Of a DNA stretch of 38,265 bases, positions 15,161 to 23,706 are shown one piece after another. Below the pieces are notes generated by a model. The model had not been told where the DNA came from, searched no databases, and saw only the letters and a list, made by a program, of their open reading frames with translations. The stretch lies in contig LFRW01000055.1 in the NCBI GenBank assembly GCA_001512965.1, forward strand, positions 1-38,265, read 5' to 3'. This DNA comes from Methanomicrobia archaeon DTU008. Lineage in GTDB: Archaea > Thermoplasmatota > Thermoplasmata > Methanomassiliicoccales > Methanomassiliicoccaceae. The number at the start of each line of letters is the position of its first letter. Position 1 is the first letter of the stretch. Position numbers and translations under genes: made by a program.

Positions 15161-15658
15161 ATGTACACCGGGTTCGATCTACTGGAGAGCAGCGGCGCGC
15201 TCCGAAATCATTGGCTGAGACGGTTCGTCGCCGGCTTCATCGACATAGCGATCATCTTCACCCCCATATGGGTCCTGCTGTCGTATTCCGACGTTCCGAA
15301 CAAGACCGTTGTCGCCGGGATCGGCGCTGGAGTTATATGGTTCCTCTATGCCGGCTTCTGCGAGGGGCGCTACGGCCGAACACTGGGCAAGGCGCTCGTC
15401 CGTCATAAGGTGGTATCGCGGCAGGGGAGGCGCTCCTATCGGCAGACGTTCATACGGTCCATCCCGAAATTGTTCTGGTTCATCTTCCTCCCCTTCGATG
15501 TGGCCGTGGGCCTGGCCATCGAGGGCGATCCTAGAAAGCGGTGGTCGGACACGGTGTCGAACACCCTGGTGATCGCCTATTATCCACCAACACCGCGTGC
15601 TAGAAGGGCGCCGGCGCCGCAGCCGAGGAGACACAAGGACCTAGGGCCAGAGGACTGA
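15161..15658 (+). CDS. RDD-family integral membrane protein
   Basis: 165 residues from the ATG at 15161. The domain opens with LRRFVAGFIDIAIIF, the Arg/Asp-Asp pattern for which the family is named, followed by about three membrane helices (about 25-45, 50-70 and 105-125) and GRTLGKALVRHKVV, the typical G(K)T.GK...K.. loop. The tail is basic and proline-rich (RARRAPAPQPRRHK). RDD proteins are proposed transporters or osmotic-stress membrane proteins, but the role is not established. The longer frame from 15128 is less likely because it starts close to the TATA element and lacks conserved residues. Confidence 0.8.
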   Translation: MYTGFDLLESSGALRNHWLRRFVAGFIDIAIIFTPIWVLLSYSDVPNKTVVAGIGAGVIWFLYAGFCEGRYGRTLGKALVRHKVVSRQGRRSYRQTFIRSIPKLFWFIFLPFDVAVGLAIEGDPRKRWSDTVSNTLVIAYYPPTPRARRAPAPQPRRHKDLGPED

Positions 15659-15659
15659 G

Positions 15660-16442
15660 CTATCCTCTTGACAGGAACCGGCCGAGTATGAGGTCGGTCG
15701 CGTCGACCGTCTTGGGATCGTGTTCACCGCCCATGCGGACACGGCCGCCTGGCCACACATGGCCAGCGTTCTTGACCAAGATGGACGTGACGCCGCATGA
15801 GGCACCGCCATGATGACGGACGACGGCGTCCGCCGTTTCATCCTCCCTCACGAATGAGCAGTCGTTGACCCTTGCCCAGTAGCGCTCCGCCTCCGCGGCC
15901 GGAGGGATGCGATCGTCTCCCCTCGCATGGTATGGCACCAGGTCGTCCTTCTCCCCGTGAACCATCATCACATCGACTGGCCGCCTGGGAGCGAGCTCAA
16001 GGACATCCTTGCCGAGCGTGGCCGCCACTGGAGCTATCATATCCACCTTGTCGGACAGGTTCACGCCGATCAGGTGTGCGAGCATGCCGCCTTTCGAGAA
16101 GCCGGTGACCAGAACGCGCCCGATATCATGCTCGTCCCGCAGCGCATCGATGAGGTCCGAGATGAACAGAACGTCATCGGCCCTTCCAGCCAAAGAGCGG
16201 CGGTCGCTGGAGCTGGCGTTCCATGAGGTCACGCCGCTCTCCGGCGAACGGCTTCCCTCCGGATAGCAAACGATGAACCCGTCATCGTCCGACCTGGACG
16301 AAAACAGGGTCATGGCCTCCATCAGGCGCGGGTTGGAGGCAAGCGCATGGAGGGCGATGACAAGGTCTGGATCGTCCGAGACATTTGCGGGGACGTGCTG
16401 GAGATACCGCCTCTCCCGGCCGCCAGAGTGAAGTGTCCGCAT
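15660..16442 (-). CDS. Alpha/beta hydrolase, polyhydroxybutyrate-depolymerase/feruloyl-esterase-like
   Basis: 260 residues from the ATG at 16442. The catalytic triad of a serine esterase is readable: nucleophile elbow TGFSKGGM (about 128-135), Asp in MMVHGEKDDLVPY (about 183) and His in KNAGHVWPGG (about 232-236). The order LVIALHALASNP, CYPEGS, DVLFISDLIDAL and GFSKGG matches LpqC/PHB-depolymerase-like esterases of the DUF1023/esterase_phd group. There is no signal peptide, so it acts inside the cell if the chosen start is right. The substrate is unknown. It lies 17 bases downstream of a small winged-helix gene, probably in the same transcript. Confidence 0.82.
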   Translation of the reverse strand: MRTLHSGGRERRYLQHVPANVSDDPDLVIALHALASNPRLMEAMTLFSSRSDDDGFIVCYPEGSRSPESGVTSWNASSSDRRSLAGRADDVLFISDLIDALRDEHDIGRVLVTGFSKGGMLAHLIGVNLSDKVDMIAPVAATLGKDVLELAPRRPVDVMMVHGEKDDLVPYHARGDDRIPPAAEAERYWARVNDCSFVREDETADAVVRHHGGASCGVTSILVKNAGHVWPGGRVRMGGEHDPKTVDATDLILGRFLSRG

Positions 16443-16459
16443 GGTCTTGTGTTGAGCGT

Positions 16460-16684
16460 TCAAGGGATCGTTCGTTCCTCGACCCACCATACCCAGGCGC
16501 CTTTCTCGGGAGAGGGCGCTCCGTTTATGAGGCCTTTGCGGCGCATTACGTTGAGCGTTCTGGCCAGATCGTCAGGGCACGGGGAGCCTTGCTCCCTCAG
16601 CACGGCGTCGAGTTCCAATGTGGTTAGAGGTTTCCTCGACAATATCTCTCTTATCCGCATCTGTTGACCGTTCGATACCGTCAT
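16460..16684 (-). CDS. Small winged-helix DNA-binding protein
   Basis: 74 residues. The pattern RIREILSRKPLTTLELDAVLREQ, DDLARTLNVMRRKGLINGAPSPEKGAWVWWV is a winged helix: three helices and a beta wing with the conserved helix-3 RTLNVMRRKGLI. No ligand domain is present. It is probably a local transcription regulator, perhaps of the hydrolase gene that follows after 17 bases. A TATA-like AATTAG tract on the minus strand (about 16722-16733) precedes it. Confidence 0.68.
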   Translation of the reverse strand: MTVSNGQQMRIREILSRKPLTTLELDAVLREQGSPCPDDLARTLNVMRRKGLINGAPSPEKGAWVWWVEERTIP

Positions 16685-16914
16685 CGTGATACGCTCGCAG
16701 CAAAGGCGGTCATCTCCTTCTAATTATCGAAAGGGTGGGAAAAGCGTTCCGGCATTGTCATCGATGTCAGGGTGGACGCCGGCGATGCATGACGCCATCC
16801 ATGTGAGACATGGTGCCTAACGCGGCTTGCTTCCTCGCCATCCATCGATAGCGGCACTGCTCGACGATGTGCCATCATGGTGTAAAGAATGGGAAAGACG
16901 TTTATCAGCGCCGA
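16685..16914. other. Intergenic region, no gene recognised
   Basis: 230 bases between two minus-strand genes. Apart from the promoter of the winged-helix gene at its left edge I see no conserved frame, tRNA or strong hairpin. Confidence 0.4.
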
Positions 16915-17385
16915 TCAAGCGCTGGGAAGTGTCGTTTTCGTGATCTCGCCGCCCGACGGCCCGTGCAAGATGGCGACCGTTGCGCCTTCAAGCTTCACGG
17001 TCGCACCATCGGCGAGCTCCACGGTGATGTAATCACCCTGGCTGACCTTTCCATCGCCTGCCTGGTCCGTCACGGTGATTTTATACGTATAATCCTTATC
17101 AGGCACCCACGTCTTGCCATCGCTGCTGGTGAACAGAGTACCGTTGACGTTGACCTTGATATCGGTCAACTTGGTGCTCGGGGAGAACGTGCTGAGGGTC
17201 AGCTTGTATTCGCCGGTCCCCGTCTTCTCCACCTTGGTGATCTGCCCATTTGGCGTAGTGGAGATGTCACCGAGGCCCATCACCATCACGTACAACACCG
17301 CGGCCAGTACGACGGTGATCGCGACCATCAGGATGGTCGCTATGACCGGCGACACGCCCTTGCGGTCCTTCCAACTTCTCTTCAT
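16915..17385 (-). CDS. Archaeal type IV pilin-like protein
   Basis: 156 residues. The N-terminus MKRSWKDRKGVSPVIATILMVAITVVLAAVLYVMVMGL is the classic archaeal class III signal: a basic leader, cleavage by the prepilin peptidase just before GVSPVIATILM, then a hydrophobic helix that packs in the pilus core. The remainder is a beta-rich head of about 115 residues with repeated K/T-rich strands and a GDGKVSQGD segment that resembles an acidic Ca-binding loop. No assembly ATPase or platform gene is in the window, so it depends on machinery elsewhere. GAGGAC precedes the ATG. It could be a pilin, adhesin or other surface-filament subunit. Confidence 0.85.
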   Translation of the reverse strand: MKRSWKDRKGVSPVIATILMVAITVVLAAVLYVMVMGLGDISTTPNGQITKVEKTGTGEYKLTLSTFSPSTKLTDIKVNVNGTLFTSSDGKTWVPDKDYTYKITVTDQAGDGKVSQGDYITVELADGATVKLEGATVAILHGPSGGEITKTTLPSA

Positions 17386-17651
17386 ATTAAGTCCTCAATT
17401 ATTATGGGTAGACCCCATTGAAGCGGGATGAAGTTGCGAATTAGATAAAGATATCCATCTGGATATTTCAATATCAGAACTTTGCGTGGAGGCCGATCAA
17501 CGGCCTTGCCAGTACAGCATTCGGCCGCGGTGAACGCTGGTCGCCGCTCCTTCGCCTGCGGCGCTGAACCCCGTTTTTCCATCCGGGATGCATGGGACCA
17601 CCCGGCGATGTCGAGAAAAACATAACTACAGCGGATGTTCTCCGCCAAAAC
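17386..17651. other. Divergent promoter region between the pilin and HPS-RraA genes
   Basis: Contains the pilin ribosome-binding site and a minus-strand TATA-like TATCTTTATCTAA (about 17442-17454). Rightwards, AAAAACATAA (about 17615-17624) lies 25-35 bases before the preferred HPS start at 17652. Nothing else is recognised. Confidence 0.4.
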
Positions 17652-18947
17652 ATGAGGCCCGTCCTCCAGGTGGCACTAGACCTTATGCATCTGAAGAGAG
17701 CCGTGGAGATCGCCTCCGAGGCGGTGGAAGGTGGCTCCGATTGGATAGAAGCAGGCACTCCTCTGCTCAAGTCCGAGGGTTCAGAGGCATTGCGCGTTCT
17801 GAAAAGGACGTTTCCGGACCGCGTACTGGTGGCAGACATGAAGACCATGGACGTGGGAGGGTTCGAGGTGGAGATCGCCGCCAAGGCCGGCGCAGACGTG
17901 GTATCGGTCCTGGGATTGGCGGACGACGGGACCATATCCGAGGCTGTACTGACCGCTCGCCAGTATGGCGCGAGGGTCATGGTCGACCTCATAGGCGTGA
18001 CCGATAAGGTGGCCAGGGCCCAGAGGGCTGAAGAGCTGGGAGCCTCATACGTATGCCTGCATGTGGGCATCGACGAACAGATGCGCGCCGAAGGGTCTCC
18101 GATCGATGTTCTGAAGAAGATCGCATCCTCCGTCTCCATCCCCATAGCGGTGGCCGGAGGCATAACGTCGGAAACGGCCCCACAGCTGCTGGAAGCTGGT
18201 GCTTCCATCATCATCGCTGGGGGGAGCATAATAAAGAACAGGGACGTCCGCTCCGCGGCCGCGCGTCTCAAGACCGCCATGGAGGAGAGGAGGGCGATCG
18301 AAGGGGCCGCATCGCGCAAATACTCCGCCGATGAACTGTTCGAAGCGTTCTCCAAGACCTCGACATGCAACATCGCTGATGCCATGCATAAGTTCGGCGT
18401 GATGAAGAACATCCATCCGAGGATCGCCCATGGCACCAAGATGGTGGGACGCGCGTTCACCGTTCAGACCGCCAAGGGAGACTGGTGCAAGCCAGTGGAA
18501 GCGATCGATCGCGCCTCTCCCGGTGATGTTCTGGTGATCGACGCAGGGGGGAGCGATATCGCGGTATTCGGCGAGCTGGCGGCATGGAGCTGCCGGTCCA
18601 AGGGAGTGGTGGGGGTCGTTATCGACGGCGCCATCCGAGACCTTGACGGCATCTTTGCCATGGGGTTCCCGGCGTTCTCGAGACACGTCGCCCCCAACGC
18701 AGGCGAGCCCAAGGGATACGGCGGATACGGGCATGAGATCATATGCGGTGAGCAGCCCGTGCGCACCGGGGACTGGATAATCGGCGATGATTCCGGCGTC
18801 GTCGTGGTCCCGCAGGAGAGGGCCGTGGAGATCGCCAACCGCGCGGTCGACGTCGCCGAGCGGGAGGAGCGCATCCGCGAGGAGATCAAGCGCGGCGGCA
18901 CGCTGTCCAGGGTGCAGGAGCTGGAGAAGTGGGAGCAAATCCGCTGA
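17652..18947 (+). CDS. Fused 3-hexulose-6-phosphate synthase/RraA-like protein
   Basis: 431 residues from the ATG at 17652 (451 from 17592, but the extra 20 residues are not conserved and precede the likely TATA position). Residues about 1-210 are a 3-hexulose-6-phosphate synthase barrel: QVALDLMHLKRA, EAGTPLLKSEG, LVADMKTMDVGGFE with the D-x-K-x-x-D motif of the orotidine-decarboxylase superfamily, and PIAVAGGIT. Residues about 225-400 are RraA-like: NIADAMHKFG, GRAFTV, GDVLVIDAGG and VVIDGAIRDLDGI. In archaea lacking the oxidative pentose pathway HPS makes ribulose-5-phosphate from fructose-6-phosphate with a hexuloisomerase, not seen here. The RraA-like half may be an aldolase or regulator. 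Fusions of this kind are known in archaea. Confidence 0.88.
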   Translation: MRPVLQVALDLMHLKRAVEIASEAVEGGSDWIEAGTPLLKSEGSEALRVLKRTFPDRVLVADMKTMDVGGFEVEIAAKAGADVVSVLGLADDGTISEAVLTARQYGARVMVDLIGVTDKVARAQRAEELGASYVCLHVGIDEQMRAEGSPIDVLKKIASSVSIPIAVAGGITSETAPQLLEAGASIIIAGGSIIKNRDVRSAAARLKTAMEERRAIEGAASRKYSADELFEAFSKTSTCNIADAMHKFGVMKNIHPRIAHGTKMVGRAFTVQTAKGDWCKPVEAIDRASPGDVLVIDAGGSDIAVFGELAAWSCRSKGVVGVVIDGAIRDLDGIFAMGFPAFSRHVAPNAGEPKGYGGYGHEIICGEQPVRTGDWIIGDDSGVVVVPQERAVEIANRAVDVAEREERIREEIKRGGTLSRVQELEKWEQIR

Positions 18948-19615
18948 TCAACCTGCATAATCACACAAGTTACTCGGACGGCGACTTCACCATCGAGCAG
19001 GTGGTGGACGCCGCTGAGCGCGGTGGCCTATCGCACATCGCCATCACCGACCACTTCGAGACCCGCAAGGTGTATTGTCTGCAGACGGCGCAGTTTGATG
19101 AATACCTTGAAGAGATCCAGGCAGCGGCCGAGCGCCATCCTGGAGTGGAGGTGCTGTCGGGGGTGGAGATAGATACGGACCCCTCGAGGTGCGATCTTGA
19201 AGACCTGCCGATCGACCTGCTGAACCGTCTTGACATCATCCTTTTCGAGTATGTCGACGATAGCGGCTCCTCACTCGAAGAGCTGGAGCCCCTTCTGTCG
19301 CAACTGCGCCCCCTTCGAGGGTTGGCGCACATGGACATCGAGCGCATCTACTCAGGGAGGGAGCCGGATGAGGTCGCATCGAGATTTCGCGACTTCGGCA
19401 TGTTCGTCGAGTTGAACAATGCCCTACCATACCGTAGGGATGGGGTGCCATTCTATGAACTTGCATCGAGATACTTCGAGGCGTTCCATGGCCGCGTGCG
19501 GGTCTCGGTCGGAGCGGATGCGCATCATTCGCTCGAAGCGGTCGTCAGGTTGGATCGGCCGTACCGATTCCTGAGGAACGGTGGGCTGACGAGGGACCTG
19601 CTGTTCCATCCATAA
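18929..19615 (+). CDS. PHP-domain metal-dependent phosphoesterase
   Basis: 228 residues. The PHP domain opens with NLHNHTSYSDGDFTIEQVV (about 8-26), has AITDHFE (about 38-44), SGVEID (about 77-82), LAHMDI (about 131-136) and ends with SVGADAHH (about 194-201), giving the His/Asp/Glu metal-binding set. Relatives are histidinol phosphatases and nucleotide phosphoesterases; the substrate is not clear. The GTG start overlaps the HPS-RraA gene by 19 bases, so the two are translated from one message. A sugar-phosphate phosphatase role would fit the neighbour but is inference. Confidence 0.82.
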   Translation: MGANPLINLHNHTSYSDGDFTIEQVVDAAERGGLSHIAITDHFETRKVYCLQTAQFDEYLEEIQAAAERHPGVEVLSGVEIDTDPSRCDLEDLPIDLLNRLDIILFEYVDDSGSSLEELEPLLSQLRPLRGLAHMDIERIYSGREPDEVASRFRDFGMFVELNNALPYRRDGVPFYELASRYFEAFHGRVRVSVGADAHHSLEAVVRLDRPYRFLRNGGLTRDLLFHP

Positions 19616-19641
19616 AATATGAAATGAAGGGAAAGGGGTTT

Positions 19642-20523
19642 TCAGAACCGGCCGAGGCCGGCCATCTCTTCAAGGCGGCGCAGCCTCTCCTCCATGGGAG
19701 GATGCGTGGAGAACAGCGTGACCAGGCTTCCGCCCCTGAAGGGGTTGACTATCCACAGCGAAGATGACGTGGGATTCCCCATGCGCATCGGCATCTGCTT
19801 GTTATAGCCATCCAGCTTCCTCAACGCGTTCGCCAGCGCCATCGGTCGCCCGATCATCTTGGCGCCTTCCTCATCGGCCAGATACTCCCGGGATCGGGAT
19901 ACGGCCATCTGCAGAAGCAGGGCGGCGATCGGTGCGGTGATGGCGGCGATGACGGCTATGATCACCGTTCCACTGTCGCGGTCGTTGCCCCCGCCGAACA
20001 CGGTCCCCCAGAAGAAGTAGCGTGCGGCGAACGATATCGCTCCGGCCAGGGTGGCTGCCACGCTCATGACCAGTATGTCTCTGTCCTTGACATGGGCCAT
20101 CTCGTGAGCTATCACGCCGGTCAGCTCATCATCGTTCAGCAGCTTCAACAGACCTTCCGTCGCCGCCACCGTGGCATGCTTGGGATTTCTGCCAGTGGCG
20201 AAGGCGTTGGGCGTCTGCGTGGGTACGATGGCGACCTGAGGCATCGGCATCCCAGCGGTCTGAGACACTTGACGGACTATCCTGTACAGACGAGGGGCCT
20301 CGGCCTCTGTCACCGGCCTTGCCCTGTAGGACATCAAGACTATCTTGGATGAGAAGAAGTACGAGATGAAGTTCATTAGCCCGGCTATGACCAGGAAGAA
20401 CACCGCTCCCGTGACCCAATCGTTCAGGAACACGGTGCCGACCGCCCACCCTATCCCTACGAAGATCGCTGTGAGGGCCGCGAATATCAAGAGAACACGT
20501 GCATTCGCATCGACTGCTCCCAT
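19642..20523 (-). CDS. htpX: HtpX-type M48 zinc metalloprotease
   Basis: 293 residues. Two N-terminal membrane helices (about 8-28 and 33-53) precede the protease domain. The zinc motif is HEMAHVKDRD (HExxH, about 139-148) and the third ligand is in SREYLADEEGAKM. Two further helices (about 150-170 and 185-205) follow, then NPFRGGSLVTLFSTHPPMEERLRRLEEM, the usual HtpX C-terminus. It degrades misfolded membrane proteins. GGTGA lies nine bases before the ATG and AACCTTAAAAGC on the minus strand is a TATA candidate. Confidence 0.93.
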   Translation of the reverse strand: MGAVDANARVLLIFAALTAIFVGIGWAVGTVFLNDWVTGAVFFLVIAGLMNFISYFFSSKIVLMSYRARPVTEAEAPRLYRIVRQVSQTAGMPMPQVAIVPTQTPNAFATGRNPKHATVAATEGLLKLLNDDELTGVIAHEMAHVKDRDILVMSVAATLAGAISFAARYFFWGTVFGGGNDRDSGTVIIAVIAAITAPIAALLLQMAVSRSREYLADEEGAKMIGRPMALANALRKLDGYNKQMPMRMGNPTSSSLWIVNPFRGGSLVTLFSTHPPMEERLRRLEEMAGLGRF

Positions 20524-20642
20524 AGTTTTTCACCTTGGCTACACGACGCCCTTGTTGCTTTTAAGGTTTATCCAATGACAGGCAGTTGTTGACACAACGG
20601 TACACATGGCGGCCCTTGCTGTCCTCGTCGTGGGCGTCGATG

Positions 20643-21248
20643 CTATGGCATGATCGTCTTTCTCATCAGCCGATACACGATGGTGTGGCCGTTCTGCTCG
20701 GCCTCCACCGAGCCGTCCCTCACCATGGAGTCCAACGCGTTGAAGACCTCCTCCTCGGACGCATCCAGTGCCTCGCCGACCTGGTGAGCGGTCATGCCAC
20801 CGGTGGCCCTCAGCATCACGATTATGTCGTCCCGCATCGCACTCCTCATCCTGCCGGCCCTCCTCTCCGCCAGTTCCTGCTCCCTCATGGCCGCCAATCT
20901 CTCCACTGCGATCTTGGTGGAGATGAGGGCGGCCTCCCTTAACGCCGCTGGATCGTCATCGAGGAGGTCCAGGGCCCTGTCGTCGATCAGTCCGTCCTCG
21001 CGCCAGTGCATGGCAACGTCCCTTGTGGTGCCGCTCCACTTCTCGGTCGGCGACGGATTGGGGACGATCGTGTAGCTGACGCCTGTGCCCCGGAGCGCAT
21101 CGTGCAGTTCGGTCAGACGCATGAGGATGTCGCCCTCGACCACATAGTATATGCCCTCGCGTCGGAAGCCAGCCTTCGACACCGCCCGGTCCACCTCGGC
21201 CGGGGAAGGGCCATCCGCCGAGTATTCCACCTGGACATAGGCCCGCAT
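20643..21248 (-). CDS. Uncharacterised protein with C-terminal winged helix
   Basis: 201 residues; I do not recognise the N-terminal half. Residues about 1-75 look like an alpha/beta fold (RAYVQVEYS, AVSKAGFRREGIYYVVEGD), a middle helical region rich in Arg, Glu and Ala (about 100-140) may form a coiled coil, and residues about 140-195 are a winged helix (DDIIVMLRATGGMTAHQVGEALDASEEEVFNALDSMVRDGSVEAEQNG). It may be a regulator. The ATG at 21248 follows a minus-strand TATA candidate GTTCTTAAAGG. It is divergent from priS. Confidence 0.65.
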   Translation of the reverse strand: MRAYVQVEYSADGPSPAEVDRAVSKAGFRREGIYYVVEGDILMRLTELHDALRGTGVSYTIVPNPSPTEKWSGTTRDVAMHWREDGLIDDRALDLLDDDPAALREAALISTKIAVERLAAMREQELAERRAGRMRSAMRDDIIVMLRATGGMTAHQVGEALDASEEEVFNALDSMVRDGSVEAEQNGHTIVYRLMRKTIMP

Positions 21249-21329
21249 GACATCTCTTCATTTCATCGCCGCCTTTAAGAACATTATCGAAAGCGTTAAT
21301 TGATATAGAGGCAGGCTGTTGTTTTGCCC

Positions 21330-22544
21330 ATGGGCCCGGATCAGGAGCTTTTGATGTCATGGTTCCATCGCTTCTACAAGGCCCGGCCTCCTTGCCCCCC
21401 GACGCGGCTGGACCGCAGAGAGTTCGGGTTCATGTTCTTCGACCGCGACTTCGTTCAGCGCCACATCGGATTCGTCACGCCGGGCGAGCTTCAATCGTTC
21501 CTCATCTCCCAAGTGCCATCGCACGCCTACCATTCCACCGCCTTCTACCGATTTCCCAACGCCCCGACCATGGACGAGAAGCGGTGGGAGGGCGCCGACC
21601 TCATCTTCGACCTGGATGCCGACCACGTAAAGGGTGCGGAAGGGCTGTCGTACGAAGACATGCTCGGCCGCATCAAGGAGGAGCTGCTTCGCCTGATCGA
21701 CGATTTTCTGCTGGGCGACCTAGGGCTGGACCCTTCCAGCCTCAAGATAGTGTTCTCCGGCGGACGGGGATACCATATCCACGTCTCCGACCCGCGCGTC
21801 GCGGGTCTGAAGAGCCATGAGCGGAGGGAGATAGTCGATTACGTGTCAGGGACGGACCTGAACATGGACTGGGTCTTCCCGGAGCGGGTGTCGGCCTTCA
21901 AGTCCTTCCAGGGGCGGGCTCAGGAGAGCAGGGTGCGTTCCATTCCGCCGCCGTCCGCAGGGGGCTGGAAGCGCAGGATGCGTACCGGCATCGAGTGGCT
22001 GGTGGAAGACATGCGCGCCAGGGACATCCCCGACCTGAGGGCCAGATTCCCAACGCTGGCCGGCGTGCAGGACGGCATCATCGAAGGAATGCTTCGGGAC
22101 CTATACGATCGCCGCAATGGGACCGAGGGCGCAAGGCTGACCCTGGAGAACAACGTGCTCGCCTATTTCTCCAACGATCGGCACCTCAACCTCTTCCTCT
22201 CATTGCTTGACAAGGAAGTGCGTCCAAGGTTCACATCCGAGATAGATGAGCCAGTGACCAGCGACATCAAGCGATTGATCCGCCTCCCGCAATCGCTGCA
22301 TGGCAAGACCGGTCTGCGCGTAGTCCCCATGGACCGCGAAGCCCTCGACTCCTTCGATCCGCTTCGCGACGCGGTGCCCGACATATTTCCCGATGACGAG
22401 ATCGAGATATTCGTCAAGGGACGCCAAGAGGGTAGCTTGAAAGGGCGAAGGTTCGACCTGGAAGGCCACTGCAAGGTGCCGTTGTACCTCGCCATATTCC
22501 TGGTCGCTCGTCGGTCTGCCACCCTGGAGATCCCGCCGGAGTAA
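21330..22544 (+). CDS. priS: DNA primase small (catalytic) subunit PriS
   Basis: 404 residues from the ATG at 21330 (a TTG two codons earlier is also in frame). It shows the archaeo-eukaryotic primase fold: EFGFMFFDRDFVQRHIGF (about 28-45), catalytic acidic triplet LIFDLDADH (about 92-100), SGGRGYHIHV (about 148-157) with the catalytic-site His, and a C-terminal PLYLAIFL region. It synthesises RNA/DNA primers with PriL, which is not in the window. The TATA candidate at about 21296-21306 would start transcription within a few bases of the ATG. Confidence 0.93.
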   Translation: MGPDQELLMSWFHRFYKARPPCPPTRLDRREFGFMFFDRDFVQRHIGFVTPGELQSFLISQVPSHAYHSTAFYRFPNAPTMDEKRWEGADLIFDLDADHVKGAEGLSYEDMLGRIKEELLRLIDDFLLGDLGLDPSSLKIVFSGGRGYHIHVSDPRVAGLKSHERREIVDYVSGTDLNMDWVFPERVSAFKSFQGRAQESRVRSIPPPSAGGWKRRMRTGIEWLVEDMRARDIPDLRARFPTLAGVQDGIIEGMLRDLYDRRNGTEGARLTLENNVLAYFSNDRHLNLFLSLLDKEVRPRFTSEIDEPVTSDIKRLIRLPQSLHGKTGLRVVPMDREALDSFDPLRDAVPDIFPDDEIEIFVKGRQEGSLKGRRFDLEGHCKVPLYLAIFLVARRSATLEIPPE

Positions 22545-22565
22545 TCGCCTTCCTCCTGCGATGGG

Positions 22566-23402
22566 TCAGACCCTGCCCGCCGGCGTCCCGTGAAGAGCGC
22601 AGCAGACATCCTCCTCGACCATCTCGTAGCCATTCTCCCTAAGCCATTCTATCGTTCTAGCGGACGGGTTCGCCATTCCGGCAGCCCCCGCCTGAACGCA
22701 TCGGACCTCGGTCTCCCACCGACCGCGCGGACGCATGCATCCCACCAGGACCGGGACGGGCATTTGGCTCGCCTTCTCCACGAAACGCACCAGCCTGTCG
22801 TCGAGGTCGGCGACCGGCCTGTTCCCGGGCGGCGGCATCAAGGCCAGCACCACGATGCTGGCGATGTCGATGCGCCCAAGCAGCTCCAGGCATCGGTCCT
22901 CTCCCTCGATCGACTGAAGCCCGACGCACACATGGGGGACCACCGAGGCTCCTTCCGCAACCAGCGACCGTATCGTGCTCTCATAGTCATCTGGACAGGC
23001 ATCGAGATGCAATCGCGAACGCATGGTCTCCGCATCCTGCAAGAGGTCCACGGAGAACACGTCCGCCCCCGTCGCCGCAAGCTCCCTCGCACCGTTCTCA
23101 TCCAGCAATCCGGTGTGGACGTTGATCCGTAGCCCCTCTGAACGGATCTGTGCTATCGCGGCGAGGAATGGCCGAAGAGGGACCGTGCCCTCCGCGTCGC
23201 AACCGCCACTGACGAGGATGCCTTTGGCGCCTCTCGACCTGGCCTCCCTGGCGACGCTCAGCAGACGCTCCGGGACATCGGCGGGGATCATGCTCCGGAG
23301 GTACCGGCCGCCGCAGTGCTCACACTGAAGGGCGCATCTCTCCCCGGTGACGGAGACGGCGGGAAAGGCCCCAGGGCGATATATCTTGAACGTCTTAGGC
23401 AT
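22566..23402 (-). CDS. Radical SAM protein of unknown specificity
   Basis: 278 residues from the ATG at 23402; the frame is open for a further 85 codons upstream, but that part runs through the promoter and the opposing ribosomal protein gene. The cluster motif is GERCALQCEHCGG (about 20-32), CX3CX2C for a [4Fe-4S] cluster, followed by ILVSGGCDAEG (GGE-like), a TIM-barrel pattern and two further cysteine spots near the C-terminus (GCMRPRGR and DVCCALHG). The substrate cannot be told; it resembles lipoate/biotin-synthase-like archaeal proteins by layout only. It shares a short promoter gap with the L18a operon. Confidence 0.8.
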   Translation of the reverse strand: MPKTFKIYRPGAFPAVSVTGERCALQCEHCGGRYLRSMIPADVPERLLSVAREARSRGAKGILVSGGCDAEGTVPLRPFLAAIAQIRSEGLRINVHTGLLDENGARELAATGADVFSVDLLQDAETMRSRLHLDACPDDYESTIRSLVAEGASVVPHVCVGLQSIEGEDRCLELLGRIDIASIVVLALMPPPGNRPVADLDDRLVRFVEKASQMPVPVLVGCMRPRGRWETEVRCVQAGAAGMANPSARTIEWLRENGYEMVEEDVCCALHGTPAGRV

Positions 23403-23430
23403 GGTAAGGGTTAAAGAGTAAGAGACCAAA

Positions 23431-23443
23431 AGATTTAATGATA
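23431..23443. promoter_or_regulatory. Shared TATA element between the radical SAM gene and the L18a operon
   Basis: AGATTTAATGATA lies about 30 bases from the radical SAM ATG at 23402 and about 30-40 bases from the L18a ATG at 23473, so one element can serve both directions. Confidence 0.5.
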
Positions 23444-23472
23444 CGATGAGCTTGGAGGGGCAGGTTATCCAC

Positions 23473-23706
23473 ATGAAGGCCTTTAGAGCAACTGGTTCCT
23501 TTAAAACCGGCAAGTTCACCTGGCAGAAGTACAGCATCGAGGTGGCCGCGCTGGATGAGGCAGGCGCTGCGGAGAAGGTCATGTCCGACCTTGGAAGCCG
23601 CCACAAACTTAAACGCACCGAGATCAAGATCGACGAGCTCAGAGCCCTTGAGGCCAACGAGATCGAGAACCCCGCCGTCCAATATGTCGTTGGAGGGGCC
23701 CAATGA
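23473..23706 (+). CDS. rpl18a: Large-subunit ribosomal protein L18a (LX)
   Basis: 77 residues from the internal ATG at 23473, where the family starts (MKAFRATGSFKTGKF). The frame also opens nine codons earlier at 23446, but this lies between the TATA element and the expected transcription start. SDLGSRHKLKRTEIKIDEL is the conserved C-terminal segment of L18Ae/LX, a 50S protein of archaea and eukaryotes. It heads an operon with prefoldin alpha (4-base overlap) and ftsY, a conserved archaeal gene order. Confidence 0.9.
   Translation: MKAFRATGSFKTGKFTWQKYSIEVAALDEAGAAEKVMSDLGSRHKLKRTEIKIDELRALEANEIENPAVQYVVGGAQ

Noticed and set aside
19618-19640. GAAATGAAGGGAAAGGGG between the PHP and htpX genes
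   Set aside because: Only the G-rich half resembles an ORB; the inverted core is missing.
22566-23657. N-terminal extension of the radical SAM protein
   Set aside because: It would read through the L18a gene on the other strand and the shared promoter; the conserved part starts at 23402.
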